Shown here in pieces: positions 1-8,015 of a stretch of DNA of 64,000 bases. The notes under the pieces are model-generated. The model did not search any database. It saw nothing but the letters and a program-made list of their open reading frames with translations, and was not told the origin of the DNA. A program made the position numbers and the translations under genes. This stretch comes from UBA965 sp040396955 (GTDB taxonomy: Bacteria; Chloroflexota; Chloroflexia; Chloroflexales; Roseiflexaceae): positions 1 to 64,000 of the forward strand of contig JBBAWX010000014.1 in the NCBI GenBank assembly GCA_040396955.1. Direction: 5' to 3'. Within the stretch, counting starts at the first letter, position 1; each line of letters starts with the position of its first letter.

Positions 1-150
1 GCCCATGCAACACGGGGGTGATCGATGATAGCGAATGCCGCGATGATTCCCTAGGACTGATTGCCCGCGTACACGGCCGCACCGATGCGCCCCAGCATCT
101 CACACCTCAACGTGCCCATCGTTCTACGGCCACACCTCCCAAAACTCGGT
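1..150. other. window edge, no gene assigned
   Basis: No convincing gene is seen before the tRNA cluster. A short plus-strand frame stays open from the window edge and stops at about 180. A minus-strand frame of about 22 codons stops near 51. Neither has a recognisable motif. This may be the tail of a gene lying outside the window. Confidence 0.3.
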
Positions 151-180
151 TTGACAAACACCCCTGCGTGTGCATATAAT
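151..180 (+). promoter_or_regulatory. sigma70-type promoter of the tRNA cluster
   Basis: A perfect TTGACA at 151-156 and a perfect TATAAT at 175-180 are separated by 18 nt. The first tRNA begins 11 nt after the -10 box. This is the closest match to the sigma70 consensus I found in the window, as expected for a stable-RNA transcript. Confidence 0.85.
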
Positions 181-191
181 ACCAATCAGTT

Positions 192-280
192 GCCGAGGTG
201 GCGGAATTGGCAGACGCGCTAGTTTGAGGGGCTAGTGAGAGTCAAATCTCGTAAGGGTTCAAGTCCCTTCCTCGGCACCA
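192..280 (+). tRNA. tRNA-Leu (GAG)
   Basis: Class II tRNA with acceptor GCCGAGG paired to CCTCGGC, anticodon loop TTGAGGG (anticodon GAG), a long variable arm and an encoded CCA at 278-280. The anticodon stem CTAGT/GCTAG closes with a G-U pair. It is the first of four tRNA genes behind the promoter at 151-180. Confidence 0.95.
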
Positions 281-292
281 CACTCACGGTTG

Positions 293-368
293 GGGCGATT
301 AGCTCAGTTGGTAGAGCACCTCGTTTACACCGAGGGTGTCGGCGGTTCGAGTCCGTCATCGCCCACCA
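293..368 (+). tRNA. tRNA-Val (TAC)
   Basis: Acceptor GGGCGAT/ATCGCCC, anticodon stem CCTCG/CGAGG, loop TTTACAC giving anticodon TAC, a normal TTCGAGT T-loop and an encoded CCA at 366-368. It lies 12 nt after tRNA-Leu. Confidence 0.95.
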
Positions 369-390
369 CTTCAAACGGTGAGGCACACCT

Positions 391-466
391 GCCAAGTTAG
401 CTCAGTTGGTAGAGCGCATGTCTGAAAAACATGAGGTCGCCGGATCGTGCCCGGCACTTGGCACCA
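391..466 (+). tRNA. tRNA-Phe (GAA) with atypical T-loop
   Basis: Acceptor GCCAAGT/ACTTGGC, anticodon stem CATGT/ACATG, loop CTGAAAA giving anticodon GAA, encoded CCA at 464-466. The T-stem GCCGG/CCGGC is perfect, but the T-loop reads ATCGTGC where the norm is TTCGAxx. Positions 54 and 58 are therefore A and T, the reverse of the near-universal T54-A58 pair. All other elements look functional. Confidence 0.93.
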
Positions 467-471
467 ACCCG

Positions 472-497
472 AACAGCCAGCCTCGCGCTGGCTGTTT
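472..497 (+). terminator. hairpin after tRNA-Phe
   Basis: A perfect 10-bp stem, AACAGCCAGC (472-481) with GCTGGCTGTT (487-496), and a 5-nt loop. The T tract after it is short (TTTCG), so it may terminate only partly or serve as a processing signal before tRNA-Ser. Confidence 0.5.
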
Positions 498-504
498 CGT
501 CTAT

Positions 505-593
505 GGGGAGGTCGCATAGTTGGTCTAGTGCGCGGCACTGGAAATGCCGTACAGCTCCGGCTGTCGAGAGTTCGAATCTCTCTCTCCCCGCCA
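505..593 (+). tRNA. tRNA-Ser (GGA)
   Basis: Class II tRNA with acceptor GGGGAGG/TCTCCCC (one G-U pair), anticodon stem CGGCA/TGCCG, loop CTGGAAA giving anticodon GGA, a long variable arm, a standard TTCGAAT T-loop, discriminator G and an encoded CCA at 591-593. Confidence 0.94.
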
Positions 594-598
594 ACCTG

Positions 599-632
599 GC
601 CAGCTGACGCAGTCGCGTCGGCTGGCTTTTTT
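599..632 (+). terminator. Rho-independent terminator of the tRNA cluster
   Basis: A 12-bp stem GCCAGCTGACGC/GCGTCGGCTGGC (one G-U) with loop AGTC, followed by six T. The last T residues overlap the stop codon of the convergent aminotransferase gene. Confidence 0.9.
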
Positions 633-1821
633 ATGCCACCAACTCTGCCACAGCCCGCACCAGCTGCGCAATTTCGGCGTCGTCGTTGTAGTAGTGCACC
701 GAGGCGCGCACCACCATGGGCAGTTGGCGCGCTTCCATGTCGAAGCGTGTGCCGAAGGGCGACGACGTGGTCACATTGATACGCTGGGCGGCCAAGTGCT
801 GCATGATGGCATCGGCACTCACCCGTTGCTGCGTGAACGACACAATCCCGCACGGATCAATGCCCAAATCCTGTATGGTCACACCCGGGATATCAGCAAG
901 CGCCCGCCGCAGGGTGGTCGCCAAGGCACGCACCCGGGTCTCAATGGCGGGCATGCCCCACGCCAACGCATAGTCGATGGCGCGGATCAAGCCCACTTTG
1001 CCGGCGTAATTGGTCTCCCAGTTTTCGAAGCGACGTGCGTCAGTGCGCACCTGATATCGATCAGCCGCCACCCACGTGGCTGCATGCACATCGAGGAAGG
1101 GTGGCACCAGATCGGCCATCGTCTGTTGACGCACATAGACAAAGCCCGTGCCACGCGGGCCGCGTAGATACTTGCGCCCCGTGGTGGTCAGCAAATCACA
1201 CCCAATTTCTGCTACATCAACGACGAGTTGCCCCACCGATTGGCAGGCATCAAGCAAAAACGGCACACCTGCCGCACGGGTAACCTGACCAATCGCTGCC
1301 GCCGGATTCACCAAGCCACCGTTGGTGGGCACATGTGTAATGGCGACCAATTTGACGCGATGATCCAGCATCGCCGCCAAGGCGGTCACATCGACCTGGC
1401 CAGTTTCGTCGCAGGGGATGACCTCGATGCGGGCACCGGTACGCTCGGCCACCTGCAAAAAGGCAATCACGTTGCTGACATACTCACTGCGCGACGTCAA
1501 AATGCGGTCACCGGGCTGGAGCGTGGCAGCTAGCCCATAAAAGAGCAGATCCCAGCCCCGCGTGGCGTTTTCCACAAACGCAATTTCATTGGGGAGGGCA
1601 TTAATGAGGTGGGCCGCACTCACATACCCTGCGTCAATGATCGCGGCATATTCGTCGGCGGTTTCGTAGCCGCCGATTTCGGCTTCACGGTGCAGGTACG
1701 CCGTAGTGGCCTGCACCACAGGGGTCGGCATTAAGGCCGCACCTGCATTGTTGAAATGGCGCACATGCGCCACACCTGGGGTCTCAGCGCGGGCACGCGC
1801 CACTGCAAATTCTACGTTCAT
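631..1821 (-). CDS. class V PLP-dependent aminotransferase (cysteine desulfurase/epimerase-like)
   Basis: Fold-type I PLP enzyme of 396 aa in the aminotransferase class V superfamily (cysteine desulfurase, isopenicillin-N epimerase, kynureninase). The H-V-P-T-N-G-G segment and a Lys in T-T-G-R-K-Y-L-R-G-P, the likely Schiff-base lysine, are visible. Substrate is not predictable. Three ATGs stand in tandem; the third (1821) sits 7 nt behind a GAGG motif, whereas the first would touch it, so 1821 is preferred. It converges on the tRNA terminator and diverges from an MFS gene. A second class V enzyme lies at 39161-40291. Confidence 0.85.
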   Translation of the reverse strand: MNVEFAVARARAETPGVAHVRHFNNAGAALMPTPVVQATTAYLHREAEIGGYETADEYAAIIDAGYVSAAHLINALPNEIAFVENATRGWDLLFYGLAATLQPGDRILTSRSEYVSNVIAFLQVAERTGARIEVIPCDETGQVDVTALAAMLDHRVKLVAITHVPTNGGLVNPAAAIGQVTRAAGVPFLLDACQSVGQLVVDVAEIGCDLLTTTGRKYLRGPRGTGFVYVRQQTMADLVPPFLDVHAATWVAADRYQVRTDARRFENWETNYAGKVGLIRAIDYALAWGMPAIETRVRALATTLRRALADIPGVTIQDLGIDPCGIVSFTQQRVSADAIMQHLAAQRINVTTSSPFGTRFDMEARQLPMVVRASVHYYNDDAEIAQLVRAVAELVA

Positions 1822-1943
1822 CATCATTTCCTCGCCACTACGGTATGCCAAGTATGGAGTACCCGGCACCACTTGTCAACATCACGGCGTATGTCAAAAC
1901 ACGCTACAATGTGCACACACATCTTCACAGTACTGGGATACTC

Positions 1944-3179
1944 ATGCAGACACAACGTTGGTCGGAATACTCGCCCGTGGTGGGTCGCCTGTTCATGTTT
2001 ACGTTCATTGTGGGAGTGGCGACCGGACTCCCAGAAATTCTCTTCAATTTTTACCTGGTCAGCCTCGGATTCGACAACACCATTGCCGGGCAAATGGTCA
2101 CGCTGACCCGTTTGTCAGGGTTTTTGTTCGGCATTCCACTCGGACTCGCCGTGGATCGGTTCGGCGGCATCCGCGTGGTCCAGATTGTTGGCATCTTCAA
2201 CATACTCACCTGGGTTCTGCTCCTCAACACCAACGATCTCAACCAGATTCGTCTCGGCTATTTTTTTGCGGGAACGCTTTTCACTGCCCAAGCGACTGCC
2301 ATTTTGCCCCTACTCAGCCGCGTCACTACACCCGCACAACGCCCCTTGTTGTTTGGGGTGAACTTTGCCATTTTAATGGCGACGGGGAGTGTGAGCGCCT
2401 TAATTGGCGGGTATCTCCCCGGGGTAGTTGCCGAGCTGCAGGGCGTTGTCGCGACATCGGTTACCGCGTATCGACTGTCATTGCACAGTGTCTTGTTTTT
2501 GACCGCCTTGGCACTTCTAGCCTTGACTGGGCTGCACCGCCGCATCCAGTTGCAACCTCAAGTCACCGACTCAGTGGCACCCACGCCAGACACGCACATG
2601 ATCGCACGGAGACTGATTGTGATGCGCTCAGCAGGGCGATTCACCCTAGGATTTGCCGGTGGGATGCTCCACCCGTTCATCAATCTCTACTTGCGGCAGA
2701 CCTACGATCTCAGCGATGGCCACATTGGCGTCATCATTGCCATCTACACCTTGGCCTCTGTCATCGCAGCGCTCGTCAGCAGTGCCTTTATCACCCGGCT
2801 CGGTGCCCAACGCACCGTTGTCACCATGGCACTTGTAGCGGCTGGGGTGATGGGCGCAGCGTTCATTGAGCAGCCCATCGTGTTTGTGCTCACCTACACC
2901 GCTAGCATGTTTTTCATCGGGCAAATCTACCCAGCCGGCGACGTTCTCATCCTCAACACGGTCGCATCCTCGCAACGCGGGTTTACTACGAGCATCAACA
3001 ACATGTTGTGGTCGCTAGGCTGGGGGATAGCCGCCAGTCTGAGTGGCTGGCTCCAGGTCACAAGCGGCTTTACTTGGCCATTCATCATGCACATCATCTG
3101 CATGCTCCTGACGGCCTGGTTGTTTTGGCGCAACCACTACCCGACATACGCGTCGGCAGACCGACCACAGACCACCTGA
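1944..3179 (+). CDS. MFS transporter
   Basis: Integral membrane protein of 411 aa with about 12 hydrophobic segments and the major facilitator pattern, including G-I-P-L-G-L-A-V-D-R-F-G after TM2. It probably exports or imports a small solute; the substrate cannot be told. The frame is open further upstream, but the ATG at 1944 starts right before TM1 and leaves a normal MFS N-terminus. It is followed 54 nt later by a second, unrelated MFS gene with its own -10 element. Confidence 0.82.
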   Translation: MQTQRWSEYSPVVGRLFMFTFIVGVATGLPEILFNFYLVSLGFDNTIAGQMVTLTRLSGFLFGIPLGLAVDRFGGIRVVQIVGIFNILTWVLLLNTNDLNQIRLGYFFAGTLFTAQATAILPLLSRVTTPAQRPLLFGVNFAILMATGSVSALIGGYLPGVVAELQGVVATSVTAYRLSLHSVLFLTALALLALTGLHRRIQLQPQVTDSVAPTPDTHMIARRLIVMRSAGRFTLGFAGGMLHPFINLYLRQTYDLSDGHIGVIIAIYTLASVIAALVSSAFITRLGAQRTVVTMALVAAGVMGAAFIEQPIVFVLTYTASMFFIGQIYPAGDVLILNTVASSQRGFTTSINNMLWSLGWGIAASLSGWLQVTSGFTWPFIMHIICMLLTAWLFWRNHYPTYASADRPQTT

Positions 3180-3192
3180 TGGATGTCGCTTT

Positions 3193-3201
3193 TGGTATGA
3201 T
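3193..3201 (+). promoter_or_regulatory. extended -10 promoter element
   Basis: TGG-TATGAT matches an extended -10 (TGn-TATAAT with one mismatch), 33 nt before the start at 3234. No good -35 is seen, which is usual for extended -10 promoters. Confidence 0.5.
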
Positions 3202-3233
3202 ACGGTGTAGCACAACTATAAAAGGGAAACGCA

Positions 3234-4493
3234 ATGGAACGCCAGACTGGTTTCTTGGACGTCATGCAGTATCGCGACTTTCGACTGCTCTGGACTGGGC
3301 AACTCATCTCCATCATCGGCTCACAAATGCGCATGGTAGCGGTCGACTGGCAGGTGTATCACATTGCCACCGATCAAGGGATTGCGCCGGCCCTCGCCCT
3401 CGGCTTCATCGGGCTGATGCGCCTCATCCCCATGACCATCAGCGCCCTCTTTGCCGGAGTCGTCGCCGACCGGTATGAGCGTCGCTACGTCATTGCTGTC
3501 ACCTCGATTATCGCCCTGCTCGCTTCGGTAGTGCTCGCCATTGCTGGGAGCCTCGAGGATCCCGCCTTGTGGCTGGTCTACGCCATGGTGGTGGTCACCG
3601 CCATTAGTGGCGCCTTTGAAATGCCAGCCCGCCAAGCCCTGATTCCCTCGTTGGTGCCCCCCGATCGCCTCACCCAGGCCATGAGCGCCGGCATCGTCTC
3701 GTGGCAACTCGGCACCGTACTCGGGCCATCCATCGCCGGCATCCTGATTGCCTCACTCGGCGTGGTGCCACTCTACTGGATCGATGCCGCTTCGTACTTG
3801 GCCGTGGTGTATGCCGCACTCAATATGAAAACCGTCTCCAAACCAGCGGCTACCCGCGGGCCGGTACGCCTCGCCGATGCGTTTGAGGGATTGCGCTTCG
3901 TCTTTAAGAGCAAAATCATCGCCTCAACCATGGTGCTCGATTTCTTGGCCACCTTCTTTGGTGCGGCAACCACCTTGATGCCCATCTTCGCCAACGACAT
4001 TCTCGGCGTCGGCGCACAAGGGTATGGATTCATGCGCGCCGCTCCCGCCGTGGGCGCGTTTCTTGCCGCCCTCTTGCTTACATCGCGCAAAATTCGCCGC
4101 CAAGGCCCCGTGTTGCTCGTCGCTGTGGCCATCTTTGGCTTGGCGACCGCCATCTTTGGTGCCTCAACGTGGTACCCACTCACCTTGGTCGCACTGGCCA
4201 TTACTGGCACCGCCGACACCGTGAGCATGGTTATTCGTGGCACATTACGTCAACTTCTAACTCCCGATGAGTTGCGTGGTCGAATGACCGCCGTCAACAT
4301 GGTCTTCGTGGCCGGTGGCCCACAACTCGGTGAATTCGTAGTCGGTCTCACGGCAAGCGTCATCGGTGCGCCGATAGCAGTGCTCATCGGCGGCACGTTG
4401 TGCATGCTCCTCGTGGGTGGCACCGCACTGCGCGTGCCCGAGCTCCGGCAATTTGATACTCCCGAGCACTCCATCGCCAAAGCTACCGCATAG
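3234..4493 (+). CDS. MFS transporter, EntS/MFS_3-like
   Basis: A 419-aa major facilitator of the enterobactin-exporter-like group, with the cytoplasmic loop motif A-D-R-Y-E-R-R-Y between TM2 and TM3 and about 12 membrane segments. Members of this group export siderophores, macrolides or other small molecules; the substrate here is unknown. A good AAGGGA Shine-Dalgarno stands before the ATG. It is separate in sequence from the preceding MFS protein, so this is not a tandem duplication. Confidence 0.82.
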   Translation: MERQTGFLDVMQYRDFRLLWTGQLISIIGSQMRMVAVDWQVYHIATDQGIAPALALGFIGLMRLIPMTISALFAGVVADRYERRYVIAVTSIIALLASVVLAIAGSLEDPALWLVYAMVVVTAISGAFEMPARQALIPSLVPPDRLTQAMSAGIVSWQLGTVLGPSIAGILIASLGVVPLYWIDAASYLAVVYAALNMKTVSKPAATRGPVRLADAFEGLRFVFKSKIIASTMVLDFLATFFGAATTLMPIFANDILGVGAQGYGFMRAAPAVGAFLAALLLTSRKIRRQGPVLLVAVAIFGLATAIFGASTWYPLTLVALAITGTADTVSMVIRGTLRQLLTPDELRGRMTAVNMVFVAGGPQLGEFVVGLTASVIGAPIAVLIGGTLCMLLVGGTALRVPELRQFDTPEHSIAKATA

Positions 4494-4703
4494 CACATCC
4501 CACACCACCGCACGCACCTCCTCGTGAAGTACGTTCATGGGGAGGTGTTATTTGTGTATGAGTGCAGTGCCGCATTTTATATAAAAAAGCATGAACCAGC
4601 GTATTTTTTTCGCATTTTCATGGTTTTTTCTGCATACATATATACAATATCGGCTATACTAGGGGTGTTCGTGTTGTTGTCACATCAGCAAAAGGAAACG
4701 CCA

Positions 4704-5987
4704 ATGACGTCCCGTTTCAAGAAGCCAGATCCGGCCTGGTTTGTGCACGACCGTTTTGGAATGTTCATCCACTGGGGGTTGTATGCGCTACCGGCTCGCC
4801 ACGAGTGGATTCGCAACCGCGAAGAAATCAGCATCGCCGACTACCAGCCGTACTTCGACCACTTCAACCCAGATTTGTTCGATCCGCGCGAGTGGGCCCG
4901 CATGGCCAAATTGGCAGGCATGAAGTACTTCGTGATTACCACCAAGCACCACGACGGTTTTTGTCTGTGGCCCACCAAGCACACCGACTACTGCGTCAGC
5001 AACACGCCGTATCAAAAGGACCTCATCCGCGCCACGGTTGACGCATTTCGCGCCGAGGGCATCAAAGTCGGCTTCTACTATTCACTGATTGACTGGCATC
5101 ATCCGGAGTTCACGGTCGACAAGATCCACCCCATGCGCAATAATGCGGCGGAGCGCGCCAAAAACAGCCAGCGCGACATGCGCAAGTACGCCAAGTACAT
5201 GCGCGATCAAGTGCTTGAGCTGTGCACCCAATACGGCAAAATCGACCTGTTCTGGTTTGATTTCTCGTATCCCGGAGAAGACGGCAAAGGGCATCAAGAC
5301 TGGGAATCCGAGGAGTTGTACGCCATTGTGCAGGAGCTTCAGCCACACGCTCTCGTCGATAATCGCCTCGATTTACCCGATGTCGGTGATTTCGTCACTC
5401 CCGAGCAGTTTCAGCCTGCTGGCGGTTTCAAGGATGCCAACGGCAACCCGGTGGTCTGGGAGGCCTGCCAGACCTTTAGTGGCTCATGGGGCTACTACCG
5501 TGACGAGCACACCTGGAAGAGTGTCGATTTGCTCATCCGCATGCTCGTGGACGGCGTCAGCAAAGGCGGGAATCTCCTGCTCAACGTCGGGCCGACGGCG
5601 CGCGGGTTGTTTGATGCTCGTGCCACCGAGCGCTTGCAGGGGATGGGCGATTGGATGACGCTCCACGGGCGTTCCATTTATGGGTGTGGCCCAGCACCGG
5701 CGCATTTCACTGCCCCCACCGATTGCCGCTACACCTACAACGCCGAACGCAACACCCTCTACCTGCACATTTTTGCCTGGCCGTTCCGCGACATCTACTG
5801 CCCCGGGCTCGCCGAGCACATCAAGTACGCTCAGTTTTTGCATGATGGGAGCGAGGTGCATGTGGGCGAAGTCCACGAAGCAGCGTGGTCGGGGATGGGT
5901 GGCAACGCCGCCATGCCCGTCGCCATTCAGGTCCCCATCGTCAAGCCCGACGTGGCCGTGCCCGTCATCGAGATCTTCTTGAAGTAA
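4704..5987 (+). CDS. alpha-L-fucosidase, glycoside hydrolase family 29
   Basis: A 427-aa GH29 enzyme that would release fucose from glycans. It shows the family opening W-F-x-x-x-R-F-G-M-F-I-H-W-G (residues 12-25), H-H-D-G-F (82-86) and D-L-F-W-F-D (181-186), whose final Asp is the likely nucleophile of this retaining family. No signal peptide is seen from the chosen ATG, which follows AAAGGAAA, so it is probably cytoplasmic. The frame is open 60 codons upstream through AT-rich DNA; that extension looks non-coding. Its neighbours, galE and MFS exporters, fit sugar metabolism only loosely. Confidence 0.9.
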   Translation: MTSRFKKPDPAWFVHDRFGMFIHWGLYALPARHEWIRNREEISIADYQPYFDHFNPDLFDPREWARMAKLAGMKYFVITTKHHDGFCLWPTKHTDYCVSNTPYQKDLIRATVDAFRAEGIKVGFYYSLIDWHHPEFTVDKIHPMRNNAAERAKNSQRDMRKYAKYMRDQVLELCTQYGKIDLFWFDFSYPGEDGKGHQDWESEELYAIVQELQPHALVDNRLDLPDVGDFVTPEQFQPAGGFKDANGNPVVWEACQTFSGSWGYYRDEHTWKSVDLLIRMLVDGVSKGGNLLLNVGPTARGLFDARATERLQGMGDWMTLHGRSIYGCGPAPAHFTAPTDCRYTYNAERNTLYLHIFAWPFRDIYCPGLAEHIKYAQFLHDGSEVHVGEVHEAAWSGMGGNAAMPVAIQVPIVKPDVAVPVIEIFLK

Positions 5988-6006
5988 TCGTCACGTCAAT
6001 GCCAAT

Positions 6007-6034
6007 CCCCCACGGCGCACGTGCGCCGTGGGGG
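6007..6034. terminator. 14-bp perfect palindrome between convergent genes
   Basis: CCCCCACGGCGCAC is followed directly by its exact complement, between the fucosidase and galE stop codons. No T tract is present on either side. It probably ends transcription from both sides or stabilises the 3-prime ends. Confidence 0.6.
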
Positions 6035-6062
6035 GATGAATACGCGGCGATGATGCGACGCC

Positions 6063-7049
6063 CTACTTGCTCCGATAGCCCTGTGGATGCTTGACATGCC
6101 AGTCCCAGGCGCTCTGGATAATCTGCTCCAAGGTGGGATAGCGTGGCTCCCACCCCAGTTCAGTGCGGATTTTTTGGGCTGAGGCGATCAGCACGGCAGG
6201 ATCACCCGGGCGGCGTGGACCAAAGGCGCACGGGATGGCGTGCCCGGTCACGTTACGCGCCGTCTCGACGACCTCAAGATTGGTGAACCCGTTGGTGTTG
6301 CCGAGATTATAGGTGCGACTCCCCAGACGCCCAATGCCATCGAGTGCCAACATATGCGCTTGCGCAAGGTCGACAATGTGCACATAATCGCGCACACAGG
6401 TGCCGTCACGCGTCGGATAGTCGTTGCCAAACAAGGTAATCGACTCACGTTGACCGAGGGCTACTTGGAGCACCACGGGGATGAGGTGGAGCTCGGGGGT
6501 GTGGTCTTCGCCACGATTCGGAGTACCGCCAGCCGCATTGAAATAGCGCAAGCAGGCGTAACGGATGCCATGAATGCGCTCGTACCAGTGCAGCGTACGC
6601 TCAAGAAAATACTTGGATTCTCCGTATGGTGAGCCTGGCACAATCGTGCTATCGGGCTCAATGGGCATGCTGTCGGGTTTATCAAACAGGTTGGCAGTCG
6701 ACGACAAAATAAACCGCTCGACGCCGGCCGCAACCGCAGTATCAATGAGGTTGACACCTGCAACGAGGTTGTCGCGTAGGTACTTGGCGGGAGCCTGCAT
6801 GCTTTCGCCGACGAGCGTGTAGGAAGCGAAGTGCATCACTGCTTGGATACCGCGGTGTTCGGCAAATAAGCGTTGGACGACGGCGAGATCGCCTAAATCG
6901 CCGTTTACAAACTGCGCATCCGGATGCACCGCTTCGCGGTGCCCCTGGTACAAATTATCGATGACAACCACATCGTGACCGGCAGCCAACAATTCTGCGG
7001 TGGCCACACTGCCAATATATCCTGCGCCCCCCGTTACGAGTACCTTCAC
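6063..7049 (-). CDS. galE: UDP-glucose 4-epimerase
   Basis: Extended short-chain dehydrogenase of 328 aa that interconverts UDP-glucose and UDP-galactose with bound NAD. The Rossmann motif G-G-A-G-Y-I-G (7-13), S-S-T-A-N (116-120) and catalytic Y-x-x-x-K (Y142, K146) are visible, and the R-Y-F-N-A-A-G motif follows. The start is GTG at 7049 with AGGAG six bases upstream. GalE is the best match; UDP-sugars other than glucose cannot be excluded. Confidence 0.9.
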   Translation of the reverse strand: MKVLVTGGAGYIGSVATAELLAAGHDVVVIDNLYQGHREAVHPDAQFVNGDLGDLAVVQRLFAEHRGIQAVMHFASYTLVGESMQAPAKYLRDNLVAGVNLIDTAVAAGVERFILSSTANLFDKPDSMPIEPDSTIVPGSPYGESKYFLERTLHWYERIHGIRYACLRYFNAAGGTPNRGEDHTPELHLIPVVLQVALGQRESITLFGNDYPTRDGTCVRDYVHIVDLAQAHMLALDGIGRLGSRTYNLGNTNGFTNLEVVETARNVTGHAIPCAFGPRRPGDPAVLIASAQKIRTELGWEPRYPTLEQIIQSAWDWHVKHPQGYRSK

Positions 7050-7204
7050 GTGATGCTCCTTGTGTGATCACTCCGGCTGTGCCACGCGCCCCACCATGAC
7101 ATGTGCGACATGTGCGTGCGAGGCACCGCCGTTCATTATAATGAACGGACGGCACCTTGTGCAGGGCACCGTCCACTTCCACGGCAATATACCAACTTTT
7201 GACG

Positions 7205-7879
7205 CTATTTTTCCGGATTCACGACGAGCTTGTAGCCGAAGCCACGCACTGTAACGAGATAGCGAGGCAGAGCGGGGTCTTGCTCAATGCGCTGACGTAC
7301 CCGGTAGATGAGGGCGTCAATGGCGTTGAAATCGTAGACTTCGTAATCCCACACACCATTGGCGATTTCTTCTTTGCTGACGACCCGCCCATGATTCCGG
7401 TACAACAAGAGCAACAATTGGAACTCTTTGACCGTCAGAGGAGGAGTCAACTCGACACCTTTGATGGCCACTGATTTGGTGTCGTCGTTGATGGTGATGT
7501 CACCATCAACCACAACCGGACGATGCACCTGCTGTTGCGCAAACGAAAACGGCATCTCGCCTTTCTGGGTTGCTTCCGGATCGATGAAGATGATTTCGCT
7601 GTTGGCGATAATCACAAGGTCCTGGTTGTGCAGGCGGTACATGTCGGCTATCACTTCGCCGTTGACGTAGGTGCCATTGGTACTCTGGAGATCACGAATA
7701 CAATAGCCCGTTTCATCGCGCTCAAGGGTGGCATGGCGACGTGATGCGAGTGGATGATTGATGACGATATCGTTTTGTTGGTCACGCCCAATGCTGATGA
7801 CATCACGATGCCACTCAACTTGAATCTCAGGAGACTCGGGGTGCCGAATACGAAGCAGTGGTACGGGATCGTTGCTCAT
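7205..7879 (-). CDS. FHA domain plus winged-helix (OmpR/PhoB-type) regulator
   Basis: A 224-aa protein. Residues about 8-100 form a forkhead-associated domain with I-G-R-D, S-R-R-H and S-T-N-G-T-Y-V-N-G, which binds phosphothreonine peptides. Residues about 125-224 form an OmpR-type winged helix (L-T-x-K-E-F-x-L-L, ending R-G-x-G-Y-K-L). It lacks a receiver domain. A Ser/Thr kinase gene diverges from it, so the obvious inference is that the kinase phosphorylates the regulator or a protein it binds. The ATG at 7879 follows AAGGAT. Confidence 0.87.
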   Translation of the reverse strand: MSNDPVPLLRIRHPESPEIQVEWHRDVISIGRDQQNDIVINHPLASRRHATLERDETGYCIRDLQSTNGTYVNGEVIADMYRLHNQDLVIIANSEIIFIDPEATQKGEMPFSFAQQQVHRPVVVDGDITINDDTKSVAIKGVELTPPLTVKEFQLLLLLYRNHGRVVSKEEIANGVWDYEVYDFNAIDALIYRVRQRIEQDPALPRYLVTVRGFGYKLVVNPEK

Positions 7880-8015
7880 GCCGCATATCCTTCTGAACAC
7901 GGTAACAGCAAAATGCGTGCGATGCGACCGAAAGTAGCCACACGAAGGGAATGTGGTACAATGTGGTGGCTACCTGTTAGTATACCACACGGTAGTGCGA
8001 GGAGATAGGGATTCC

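Noticed and set aside
1873..1943. A promoter TTGTCA...TACAAT before the first MFS gene
   Set aside because: The spacer is 26 nt, too long for a sigma70 promoter.
4524..4703. N-terminal extension of the fucosidase by 60 residues with a hydrophobic stretch, as a possible signal peptide
   Set aside because: The DNA there is AT-rich, unlike the coding sequence, and a good ribosome site stands directly before the internal ATG where family homology starts.
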